Positions 49,900-57,491 of a DNA stretch of 64,000 nt are shown here, one piece after another. A program made the translations under genes and the position numbers. Under the pieces are notes generated by a model. That model did no database searches, was not told where the DNA came from, and saw only the letters and a program-made list of their open reading frames with translations. Source of the DNA: JAHFUI01 sp039931615 (GTDB lineage: Bacteria; Acidobacteriota; Vicinamibacteria; Vicinamibacterales; CAVVIG01); the NCBI GenBank assembly GCA_039931615.1, contig JBDTRR010000015.1, positions 1 through 64,000 on the forward strand. Direction: 5' to 3'. How positions within the stretch are numbered: the stretch's first letter is position 1; each line of letters begins with the position of its first letter.

Positions 49900-52668
49900 T
49901 CATCCCGTCGCTCCCAGCCCGCTGGCAATGGCGTTGACCGTCAGCAGCAGGCCCGGGAGGAGCGCCGCCGCGCCTTCGTCGTCGCCGCGCTGCCGCCGGC
50001 CGCGCCATTCGCGCAGCAGCGCGATCTGCTGCCGGTGCAGCACCCGCAGCGGCGGCCGCCGGACCCGCAGGCTGGCCTCGATATTCGGCCGCCGGTCGGC
50101 CAGCGCGCCGCCGTAGATCCGCTCGAGCATCCGCGCCGTCCGCTCGTACTCCTCGGTAATCCGGCCGAGGCAGCGCTGCCGCAGATCGTCGTCCTCCACC
50201 AGCCTGGAGTACTCGTCCATCACCTCGGGATCGGCGGCGGCGAGGCAGGTGGCGGCGTTGCTGAGGGCGTAGTGCAGCGGCGCCCATGTGTAGAGATGGA
50301 TCGAGAGCTGTGCGAACTGATCCGGATGCTCGAGCGACAGCCGCTCCAGCGCGCTGCCCACGCCGTACCAGCCGGAGACGTAGAAGCGCGCCTGGCTCCA
50401 GCTGAACACCCAGGGGATGGCGCGCAGGTCGGCGAGCGCCGGCTGTCCGGTGCGGCGCGACGGCCGGGACCCGATCCGGCTCTCCTCGATGGCGTCGATC
50501 GGCGTCGCCTGACGGAAGAAGGTGAAGAACCCGGCGGTCTCGATCAGGCCGGCGTAGGTCTGTCGACTTTCGGCGGCCAACCAGTCCATCGCCGGTTCGA
50601 GCGGATGTTCCGGCTCGGCGCTGTACCAGTCCAGCAGCGTGGCGCGAGTGATACCGGCGAACAGCAGCTCGATGTTATAGACGGCGGTCAGCCGGTTGGC
50701 ATATTTCTGGGCGATCGTCTCGCCCTGTTCGGTCAGCCTGAGGTCGCCGCCCAGCGCCGACGGGTGGATCGCCTTGACGAACCGATGCTCCGGCCCGCCG
50801 CCGCGGCTCATCGTGCCGCCGCGGCCGTGGAGAAAGCGGATGCGGACGCCGGCGTCACGGCCGACGCGGACCAGCGACGCCTCGGCGCGGTAGAGCGACC
50901 AGAGGCTGGCGAGGATGCCGCCGTCCTTGTTGCTGTCGCTGTAGCCGATCACCACCTGCTGGACGGGGCGATCGGACCCGTGGTCGCGGCCCTGTTCGAT
51001 GACGCTCCGCTTCGTCATCGGATGCGCGAGGAAGGCGCGGAGAATCTCGGGGCTGTGCGCCAGGTCGTCGATGGTTTCAAAGAGCGGGACGACCGGCAGA
51101 CGACAGGCCAGACCATCGGCCGTGCCGGCGGTGAGGCCGACCTCACGAGCGAACAGGTACGGCGCGAGCAGATCGGACAGCCGCCGCGTCATGCTGACGA
51201 TCAGGACGCCGAGACCGTCGGCGCCGTAGTTCCGCAGGTGATCGGCCAGGGTCCGGTAGGTGCGCAGCAGCGCGTCGGCTTCGACCCCGGCCGGCATGTC
51301 GGCGCGCAGGAACGGCCGGGGCGAGGCCAGCTCACGATTCAGGACCTCGAGCCGGCGCTCTTCGCTCCAGTCCGGGTAACCGGCAGCGTCGTCGAAGCCG
51401 GCCGCGGTGAGCAGCTGGGCCATCGCCAGATCGTGGAACCGGCTGTTCTGGCGGACATCGAGCGACGCGAGATGAAAGCCGAACGTCTGAACGGTGCGGA
51501 TGACCGGCCCGACCGCCTCGTCGGCCATCCGCCACGCACCGACCGCGATCAGCGACTCGTACAAGAGGTGAAGATCGGACAGCAGCTCGCCGGCGCGCTG
51601 ATAGCGGCCCGGCTCGTTCAGCAGCCGGCCGCCTTCCGGGTAGACGCTCTCCAGCGGCAGTTGCGCCAGCATCAGGCCGACCAGCTGGCGCCAGGTCTCT
51701 TCCGGCTCGCTCTCGATCACCTGCCGTCCGCGACTGCCGAGCCCGTCGGACAGCTGGCGGACGCGATCGCGCAACGCCGGCGGCGGCTGCTGCAGCCGAT
51801 CGGAGAGACTCGACTGCCGCGACAGACCGACCAATTGACGCTGCAACAGCAGCAACCCGTGGAGGCGGAGGTCCTCGAGCGTCTGATGCGTGACCTCGGC
51901 GGTGACCAGCGGGTGTCCGTCGCAGTCGCCGCCCACCCACGTGCTCAGACTGAACTGCGGCAGGCTCTGCGGCGAGCGCAGCCCGTCGGGGGCGAGACCG
52001 AGGTAGGCCCAGGTCTGGCGCAGCCGGCGATCGAGCACCGGGAGCACGTCGGGGAACACCGAGTACAAGTAGTGCATGATGTGGCGCCGCTCGGCGGCCA
52101 CATCGGGCTTCTGCAGGAAGATCTCGCCGGTCCGCCACAGCAGCGCCAGCACCGTCTTGATCTCTTCGCGGATGACGCGCTGCTCGTACGGCGTCCACAT
52201 CTGGTTCTCGCGCTTGACCAGAAGGAGATAGAGACGCCGATGATGTTCGAGGACGACGGTGCGCTTGGCTTCGGTGGGGTGCGCGGTGAGCACCAGCTCG
52301 AGATGCATCCGCGGCAGCGCCGCCGCGATCTGTTCGGCGTCGACGCGCTGGTCCATCACCTGCTGGAGACACTGGCCCCAGAGTGCCTGCATCGCCGCCA
52401 GGCCATGCTCGGCTTCGGCCAGCCGCTGCCGCTGCACCGCCGCGTTCTGCTCCACCATGCCGAGCAGATGGAAGGCGATCGCCGAGGCCTGCGACAGGCG
52501 CTCTGGCGACGGGTCGCCCGGCGCCGGCGCGGTTTCGCTCCAGGGGAGATGGGCCAGCAGCCCGAGCTCGCCGGACTCCTCGAGCACCTCGCGGAAACAG
52601 CGCATCACGAACGCCAGGTCGCGCTCAAGCTTGGCCGGGTCGAGGGTCTGGATTGGCGACAGGATCAT
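49900..52668 (-). CDS. ppc: phosphoenolpyruvate carboxylase
   Basis: A 922-residue enzyme (E. coli 883). The ATG at 52668 gives the expected N-terminus; a TTG 14 codons earlier is possible. Catalytic features: His130 in LVLTAHPTEAKR, VGGDCDGHP, the loop FLHGRGGTMSRGGGP, GYSDSNKDGGI, and IPWVFSWSQARFYVSGWYGV. It adds bicarbonate to phosphoenolpyruvate to make oxaloacetate, refilling the TCA cycle in the cytoplasm. The C-terminus is GLGATG: the Asn of the usual ...RNTG end (Asn881 in E. coli, which helps bind the inhibitor aspartate) is replaced by Ala, so feedback control may differ. The gene is convergent with the VWFA gene and stands alone. Confidence 0.95.
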   Translation of the reverse strand: MILSPIQTLDPAKLERDLAFVMRCFREVLEESGELGLLAHLPWSETAPAPGDPSPERLSQASAIAFHLLGMVEQNAAVQRQRLAEAEHGLAAMQALWGQCLQQVMDQRVDAEQIAAALPRMHLELVLTAHPTEAKRTVVLEHHRRLYLLLVKRENQMWTPYEQRVIREEIKTVLALLWRTGEIFLQKPDVAAERRHIMHYLYSVFPDVLPVLDRRLRQTWAYLGLAPDGLRSPQSLPQFSLSTWVGGDCDGHPLVTAEVTHQTLEDLRLHGLLLLQRQLVGLSRQSSLSDRLQQPPPALRDRVRQLSDGLGSRGRQVIESEPEETWRQLVGLMLAQLPLESVYPEGGRLLNEPGRYQRAGELLSDLHLLYESLIAVGAWRMADEAVGPVIRTVQTFGFHLASLDVRQNSRFHDLAMAQLLTAAGFDDAAGYPDWSEERRLEVLNRELASPRPFLRADMPAGVEADALLRTYRTLADHLRNYGADGLGVLIVSMTRRLSDLLAPYLFAREVGLTAGTADGLACRLPVVPLFETIDDLAHSPEILRAFLAHPMTKRSVIEQGRDHGSDRPVQQVVIGYSDSNKDGGILASLWSLYRAEASLVRVGRDAGVRIRFLHGRGGTMSRGGGPEHRFVKAIHPSALGGDLRLTEQGETIAQKYANRLTAVYNIELLFAGITRATLLDWYSAEPEHPLEPAMDWLAAESRQTYAGLIETAGFFTFFRQATPIDAIEESRIGSRPSRRTGQPALADLRAIPWVFSWSQARFYVSGWYGVGSALERLSLEHPDQFAQLSIHLYTWAPLHYALSNAATCLAAADPEVMDEYSRLVEDDDLRQRCLGRITEEYERTARMLERIYGGALADRRPNIEASLRVRRPPLRVLHRQQIALLREWRGRRQRGDDEGAAALLPGLLLTVNAIASGLGATG

Positions 52669-53038
52669 CGGAATGACGGCGCTGGAGCAATTTGGCCGCC
52701 ACCCCGGCAATTCGAGAAACCGCGGTGATTTACTGGTGTTTTGCCGGGTTGGCCACCCGTCGCGCCCGCCTGGCGTGACATTCTTGTCGCCCCTCGCCGG
52801 GTTGGTTCGAAATTGTCGCCAATCCGGCCGCTCGTCTCTCCCGGCGGCGTCGAGCCGGCGTTCGGATCGACGATTCCGTCGCTTCTACAATGAAGTTCAT
52901 ACGAAAACGTATCGTACGTTCCGTCGCCTCCAGGCCGTTCCCCGCTGATTTCCGTGTAATTTCATGGCGCCGCGTCTCTCCGCCCGTCCATCTCAGCGGC
53001 TTGGAGTTTGCACTCGTGCTGAGCGCCGCCTCGCGACC
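52669..53038. other. 370-base divergent region between ppc and the biuret cluster
   Basis: No gene is visible. The sequence is less GC-rich towards 52880-52920. It must carry the ppc promoter on the minus strand and the cluster promoter on the plus strand. Confidence 0.5.
52886..52912 (+). promoter_or_regulatory. candidate -10 box and operator-like palindrome upstream of the biuret cluster
   Basis: TACAAT at 52886-52891 resembles a -10 hexamer; no good -35 is seen at the right distance. Eight bases later the palindrome ATACG-AAAA-CGTAT occupies 52899-52912, a plausible repressor or activator site about 127 bases before the first start codon. Weak evidence, offered because this is the only such motif in the region. 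Confidence 0.25.
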
Positions 53039-53719
53039 ATGACACGCCATGTCGACGCCGATCCTTATCCCTGGCCGTACAACGGCGACCTCCGTCCGGA
53101 CAACACGGTCGTCCTGATCATCGACATGCAGACCGACTTCTGCGGCAAGGGCGGCTACGTCGACGCGATGGGCTACGACCTGTCGCTCACCCGGGCCCCG
53201 ATCGCGCCGATTCAACGCGTGCTGGCGGCCGCGCGCGCGCGCGGCTACCACGTCATGCACACGCGTGAAGGGCATCGCCCGGATCTCGCCGACCTGCCAG
53301 AGAACAAGCGCTGGCGCAGCCAGCGGATCGGCGCCGGGATCGGCGATCCAGGGCCATGCGGACGGATTCTCGTCCGCGGCGAACCCGGTTGGGAGCTGAT
53401 TCCGGAACTGGCGCCGCTGCCGGATGAAACGATCATCGACAAACCGGGGAAGGGCTCCTTCTACGCGACCGACCTGGATCTGCTGCTCCATCGCCGACGC
53501 ATCCAGAACATCGCGCTGGCCGGCATCACCACCGACGTCTGCGTCCATACCACGATGCGTGATGCGAACGACCGGGGCTTCGAGTGCCTGCTGCTGTCGG
53601 ACTGTACCGGGGCGACCGACCAGGGGAACCATCTGGCGGCGCTCAAGATGGTCACGATGCAGGGCGGGGTGTTCGGCGCGGTCGCCGACTCGCAGGCGTT
53701 CATCACGGCGGTGTCATGA
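53039..53719 (+). CDS. biuH: biuret amidohydrolase (cysteine hydrolase, isochorismatase fold)
   Basis: A 226-residue enzyme. The ATG at 53039 gives MTRHVDADPYPWPYNG; a longer frame from 52964 lacks a ribosome site and adds unrelated residues. Asp29 (LIIDMQTDFCGKGGYVD), Lys135 (DKPGKGSFYATD) and Cys168 (TTDVCVHTTMRDAND) form the triad; they lie exactly seven residues before the Asp36, Lys142 and Cys175 of Rhizobium BiuH. Blocks MGYDLSLTRAPIAPI, HTREGHRPDLADLPENKRW, RIGAGIGDPGPCGRIL and GNHLAALKMVTMQGGVFG also match my memory of BiuH closely. BiuH hydrolyses biuret to allophanate (urea-1-carboxylate) and ammonia in the cytoplasm. It opens a four-gene plus-strand cluster. Confidence 0.85.
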   Translation: MTRHVDADPYPWPYNGDLRPDNTVVLIIDMQTDFCGKGGYVDAMGYDLSLTRAPIAPIQRVLAAARARGYHVMHTREGHRPDLADLPENKRWRSQRIGAGIGDPGPCGRILVRGEPGWELIPELAPLPDETIIDKPGKGSFYATDLDLLLHRRRIQNIALAGITTDVCVHTTMRDANDRGFECLLLSDCTGATDQGNHLAALKMVTMQGGVFGAVADSQAFITAVS

Positions 53720-53759
53720 CGATCGCAGACAAGATGAGCGTAGACGGGATGAGCGAAGC

Positions 53760-54449
53760 ATGATGAGCAAAGAGAAGTCGTTGACGGTGGCGGCCGATCC
53801 CTATCCATTCGAGTTCTCGCCCGCGTCCTGCGCCCTGCTGATCATCGACATGCAGCGCGACTTCCTCGAGCCGGGCGGCTTCGGCGAAATGCTCGGCAAC
53901 GACGTGTCGCAGCTGCGCCGGGTCATCGAACCGAATCGGAAGCTGCTGGCCGGCTGGCGCGCCAGCGCCCTGCCGGTGCTGCACACGCGCGAAGGCCATC
54001 GTCCCGATCTGAGCGATCTGCCGCCGGCCAAGAAGATCCGGGGCCGGAGCAAGACGTGCATTGGCGACGCCGGCCCGATGGGGCGCATTCTCGTGCGCGG
54101 CGAGCCGGGACACGACATCATTCCCGAACTGTATCCGCTGCCGTCCGAGCCGGTGATCGACAAGCCAGGCAAGGGCGCGTTCTTCGCCACCGACCTGCAC
54201 GCCATCCTGCAGAGCCGGGGTATCACGCAGCTGATCGTGACCGGCGTCACCACGGAGGTGTGCGTCAACACGACGGTCCGCGAAGCGAACGACCGCGGCT
54301 TCGACTGTCTCGTGCCGGAGGATTGCGTCGGTTCCTATTTTCCGGAGTTCCAGGCGATGGGGTTGAAGATGATCAAGGCCCAGGGCGGGATTTTTGGCTG
54401 GGTGTCCGATTCGGCGAAGATCCTGGCCGCGCTGCCGGTCCAGGCGTGA
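53760..54449 (+). CDS. second cysteine hydrolase of the BiuH/isochorismatase family; triuret-hydrolase-like candidate
   Basis: A 229-residue protein (230 codons with the stop, from ATG 53760; ATG 53763 is equally possible). The triad is intact: Asp30 in LIIDMQRDFLEPGGF, Lys135 in VIDKPGKGAFFATDL, Cys168 in GVTTEVCVNTTVREANDRGF. It shares HTREGHRPDLSDLPPAKK, GRILVRGEPGHDIIPELYPL with BiuH but differs in the substrate loops (GNDVSQLRRVIEPNRKLL; SYFPEFQAMGLKMIKAQGG instead of the BiuH GATDQGNHLAALKM). The related enzymes TrtA (triuret hydrolase), RutB (ureidoacrylate) and N-carbamoylsarcosine amidase all fit the family. Triuret is favoured by its position next to biuH, but the substrate is an inference. 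A 40-base gap precedes it. Confidence 0.78.
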   Translation: MMSKEKSLTVAADPYPFEFSPASCALLIIDMQRDFLEPGGFGEMLGNDVSQLRRVIEPNRKLLAGWRASALPVLHTREGHRPDLSDLPPAKKIRGRSKTCIGDAGPMGRILVRGEPGHDIIPELYPLPSEPVIDKPGKGAFFATDLHAILQSRGITQLIVTGVTTEVCVNTTVREANDRGFDCLVPEDCVGSYFPEFQAMGLKMIKAQGGIFGWVSDSAKILAALPVQA

Positions 54450-54850
54450 CCGGCTCGCCCCGCGTCCTCCTGGCGGTCAACGGCTCGCTGATGCGCGGGC
54501 TGGAGTTCAATCCCACCCTGCTGAAGGCCGGGGCGGAGTTCGTCCGCGAGGCGACGACCCAGCCGACGTATCGGCTGTGGTCGATCAACGACCGCTACCC
54601 GGCGATGGTCCGCGTGACCAGCGGCGGCGGCGCCGTCGCGGCCGAGGTCTGGTCCGTTCCCGCCGCGGGCTTCGCGTTCGTGCTGCAGGAGGAACCGGCC
54701 GGCCTTACTATTGGCAAGGTGATGCTGGACGACGGATCGGTCGTGCTGGGAGTGCTCGGAGAGCCGGCGGTCTGTGAGGGCCACAAAGAGATCACCGCCT
54801 TTGGCGGCTGGCGTTCCTACATCAACACCCTGACGGCAACACAGCCATGA
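54446..54850 (+). CDS. stand-alone allophanate-hydrolase C-terminal-like domain protein
   Basis: A 134-residue protein from a GTG at 54446 overlapping the upstream stop (GTGA). It matches the C-terminal domain of AtzF/DUR1,2-type allophanate hydrolases: LLAVNGSLMRGLEFNPTLLK, GAEFVREATTQPTYRLWSIN, YPAMVRVTSGGGAVAAEVWS, AGFAFVLQEEPAGLTIGKVM, LDDGSVVLGVLGEPAVCEGH and ITAFGGWRSYI. The fold is gamma-glutamylcyclotransferase-like. In the Kluyveromyces enzyme this domain decarboxylates the N-carboxycarbamate made by the amidase domain. Here the amidase half is absent, so it may act on carboxylated intermediates released by the hydrolases upstream. Its stop overlaps the pfk start (ATGA). Confidence 0.85.
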   Translation: MTGSPRVLLAVNGSLMRGLEFNPTLLKAGAEFVREATTQPTYRLWSINDRYPAMVRVTSGGGAVAAEVWSVPAAGFAFVLQEEPAGLTIGKVMLDDGSVVLGVLGEPAVCEGHKEITAFGGWRSYINTLTATQP

Positions 54851-56247
54851 AACGGATCGGGATCCTGACGGCCGGCGGCGATACGCCGGCGCTCAACGCC
54901 GCGATACACGGCGCCGTGGTGCGCGCCAACCAGCTCCGGATCGAGATCTACGGTCTCATCAAGGGCTTCAACTGTCTGTTCAACCCGCGGGTGCCGCACG
55001 TCCACCTGAATCCACTGTTCCAGGAGATCCCCGAGCTGGATCCGACCAAGGGCGGCACGCTGATCGGCTCGTCGCGGGACTACATCGATCCGGACGAGAA
55101 GGAGCAGCTCGACCTGATTACGCAGCGTCTGACGAAGCTGGGGATCGAGGGACTGATCGCGATCGGCGGCGACGGCACGCTCAACGGCCTGCAGCCGCTG
55201 GCCGAACGCCTGCCCACCGTTCTGGCGCCGAAGACGATCGACAACGACCTTGGCTTGAACTACCCGAGCGAGCCGGACGAATGGGTCCGCGTCAAGGAAC
55301 CGAACGGCACGCCGAACTACCACTACAAGCGGACGCCGTCGAACGCCGTCTTCGATCTGAATCAGATCGTCAACTACGCTACCCCTGGCTACGCCACCGC
55401 GGTCCTGGTGACGGCGCAAGGCGTCGAGCGGATCCGGACCACCGCCGAAAGCCACCGCCGCATCGCCATCATCGAGGTGATGGGGCGGCACTCCGGCTAT
55501 ATCGCGCTCGGTACCGCCTACGGACAGCCGGACATCATCCTGGTCCCCGAGCACCCGGTCGACACGCAACTCCTGGTCGAGCGGGTCAAACACCTCTACG
55601 ACCTCCAGAAGAACGTCGTCATCGTCTGCGGCGAGGGCATCGTCGACGAGGAGGGCGCCGAGCTGGGGGCGGAGTCGACCTCCAGCGATCCGGCGGGAAA
55701 CATCGCGTTGACCGGCGCGGCCGAAGCGCTGCGCGGGAAGATTACCGAGCTGCTCGGCGACCGCTACTTTCAACGGTATCGCCGCGGCCGATCAGCCGCG
55801 GAAGCGATTTTCACCAGGAAGGTCGGTCACACCCAGCGCGGCGGGCGGCCGATCCTGTTCGATCGGTTCTACGCGGCGCTGCTCGGCGCCAAGGCGGTCG
55901 ATCTTCTGGTGGAAGGACGGAACAATGCCGTGTCCGTGCTGCAATACAACGCGCACAAGGGTTTCCACGTCGAGGGCTACGACGCCAACCGGTTCCGCGA
56001 CCGCTGGGGGCTGATCCACGCGCGGCAAATGCACCGGTCGCTGTACGATCCGCTCCTGATGAAGCCGTCCAAGGTGGGCATCGACTACCTGATGCCGATC
56101 TTCACCGATGCCATCGGCAACGACGACGCCGAGCACATGCGCCAGACGCTGTTCGACCCGGGCAACCTGGCGCAGCCGTATCATTCGATCAACACCGACG
56201 TGCACAAGCGCATCCGGTATCTCGCGCTCGATCCAAACGGAGACTAG
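54847..56247 (+). CDS. 6-phosphofructokinase (PFK-A superfamily)
   Basis: A 466-residue enzyme, longer than the 320-residue E. coli form. Motifs: ILTAGGDTPALNAAIHG, GLIKGF, GGTLIGSSRD, IAIGGDGTLNG with Gly110 (the ATP-type Gly; PPi enzymes have Asp here), and APKTIDNDL with Lys129 (usually a PPi-type Lys) plus catalytic Asp132/Asp134. A 30-residue insert follows (NYPSEPDEWVRVKEPNG then TPNYHYKRTPSN). Later: IEVMGRHSGYIALGTAYGQP, VPEHPVD and GHTQRGGRP. The Gly plus Lys combination is known from some ATP-dependent long forms, so ATP is likelier than PPi, but assay is needed. It makes fructose 1,6-bisphosphate. The ATGA overlap ties its translation to the cluster. Confidence 0.9.
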   Translation: MKRIGILTAGGDTPALNAAIHGAVVRANQLRIEIYGLIKGFNCLFNPRVPHVHLNPLFQEIPELDPTKGGTLIGSSRDYIDPDEKEQLDLITQRLTKLGIEGLIAIGGDGTLNGLQPLAERLPTVLAPKTIDNDLGLNYPSEPDEWVRVKEPNGTPNYHYKRTPSNAVFDLNQIVNYATPGYATAVLVTAQGVERIRTTAESHRRIAIIEVMGRHSGYIALGTAYGQPDIILVPEHPVDTQLLVERVKHLYDLQKNVVIVCGEGIVDEEGAELGAESTSSDPAGNIALTGAAEALRGKITELLGDRYFQRYRRGRSAAEAIFTRKVGHTQRGGRPILFDRFYAALLGAKAVDLLVEGRNNAVSVLQYNAHKGFHVEGYDANRFRDRWGLIHARQMHRSLYDPLLMKPSKVGIDYLMPIFTDAIGNDDAEHMRQTLFDPGNLAQPYHSINTDVHKRIRYLALDPNGD

Positions 56248-56433
56248 TCCGCGCCACGGTCGGCCGACCGGCCTCCGCCAAGCCCAGGGCGGGAGCCGGA
56301 CCCATCGACAATGTAAAGAGAACAAAGACTGCCGAATTTCGGCACCGCCGGAGCCCGAATCGCCCGAAAAAGGCTCTTGACCCCCTTTGTCGATGGTCTA
56401 AGTGTTGCAGTCGAGTTCCGGCCAGGAGGCACC

Positions 56434-57285
56434 GTGCGCTGGACACCAGGAGACCGTAGCAACATCGAAGACATGCGTGGACGTTCGGGTGGCCGGGCTG
56501 CCTCGATCGGCATCGGAGGCGTGGTGCTGCTGGCTTTATTGAGCTGGGCCACCGGCACCGACTTCCTGTCGATGGTCACCGACCAGCAGGGTGCCCCCAG
56601 TCAGTCGGCCGGCACGGCTGGAGAGGTCAAGGCCACCCCGGCCGAAGAGCGGATGGTCGATCTGGTCGATCAGGTGACTGACGACGCGCAAACGACGTGG
56701 GAGCGCCTGCTCGGCAACCGCTATCAGCGGACGAGGGTCGCGCTGTTCCGGGATTCGGTCAGCTCCGCCTGCGGGATGGCGCAGGCAGCGACGGGCCCCT
56801 TTTATTGTCCCGCCGACAGCAAGGTGTATGTCGACCTGGGCTTTTTTGGCGAGCTGTCGGAACGGCTCGGAGCGCCCGGCGATTTTGCCGCCGCCTACGT
56901 CATCGCCCATGAGCTCGGTCATCACGTCCAGCACCTGATGGGCACCGATGAACAGGTTCGCCAGGACCCGCGGTCGGGAGCCAACAGCGCGTCTGTCGCG
57001 CTCGAATTGCAGGCCGACTGCTACGCCGGCGTCTGGGGCCATGCCGCCTCCGCGAGCGGCCAGCTGCACGCGGGCCGGATCGAGCTCGATCCGGGCGATA
57101 CCGAGGAGGCGCTCCGCGCCGCAGCGTCGATTGGCGATGATCGGCTTCAGAAAATGTCGACCGGTCACGTCGCGCCGGACCGTTTTACGCACGGCACCTC
57201 GGCGCAGCGCACGACCTGGTTCAAGCGCGGCATGGACACCGGCGACCCGCGCCAGTGCGATACGTTCAGCGCGGCGGCGCACTGA
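56434..57285 (+). CDS. neutral zinc metallopeptidase, YpfJ-like, membrane-anchored
   Basis: A 283-residue protein from a GTG at 56434 with a near-perfect AGGAGG site four bases upstream. The start VRWTPGDRSNIEDMRGRSGG is the conserved family N-terminus, which rules out the longer frame beginning at 56377. A single membrane helix (about 22-40) is followed by a periplasmic domain with HELGHHVQHLM (HExxH at 159-163), an ELQADCYAGVWGHAA stretch with the downstream Glu ligand, and HGTSAQRTTWFKRGMDTGDP near the end. YpfJ-like proteins are zinc endopeptidases of unknown target. The gene is probably separate from the pfk cluster (186-base gap). Confidence 0.9.
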   Translation: MRWTPGDRSNIEDMRGRSGGRAASIGIGGVVLLALLSWATGTDFLSMVTDQQGAPSQSAGTAGEVKATPAEERMVDLVDQVTDDAQTTWERLLGNRYQRTRVALFRDSVSSACGMAQAATGPFYCPADSKVYVDLGFFGELSERLGAPGDFAAAYVIAHELGHHVQHLMGTDEQVRQDPRSGANSASVALELQADCYAGVWGHAASASGQLHAGRIELDPGDTEEALRAAASIGDDRLQKMSTGHVAPDRFTHGTSAQRTTWFKRGMDTGDPRQCDTFSAAAH

Positions 57286-57326
57286 TAAACGTCAAGCGCT
57301 GCTTTGCGTCCGCCTGACACTCGGAC

Positions 57327-57441
57327 GCGGAGCAATCCGGCTGAAGCCGGATTCTACGTACAAGGGGGCACGGGTCCCAAGATCGTACGTGGCGTCCAAC
57401 TTCAGTCGGACTACGGGCTCCCCAGCCCCCAGCCCCCAGTC
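57327..57441. repeat. two half palindromes of family A plus CCCCAGC heptamers
   Basis: 57327-57361 (ATCCGGCTGAAGCCGGAT and TACGTAC) and 57384-57415 (CGTACGTGGCGTCC, ACTTCAGTCGGACTACG) are the two halves of family A in reversed order. Heptamers CCCCAGC, CCCCAGC and CCCCAGT follow at about 57420-57441. Confidence 0.75.
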
Positions 57442-57491
57442 ATTGACACGTCAGTCATCGCTCCATAGGATCCCCGCGAAGGAGCGATCCG

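Noticed and set aside
50035..52728. An 897-codon open frame on the plus strand opposite ppc
   Set aside because: It mirrors ppc codon structure; the protein has no fold signature, and ppc is unmistakable.
53424..53760. An earlier start for the second cysteine hydrolase
   Set aside because: The extension reads through biuH in another frame; the double ATG at 53760/53763 fits the family N-terminus.
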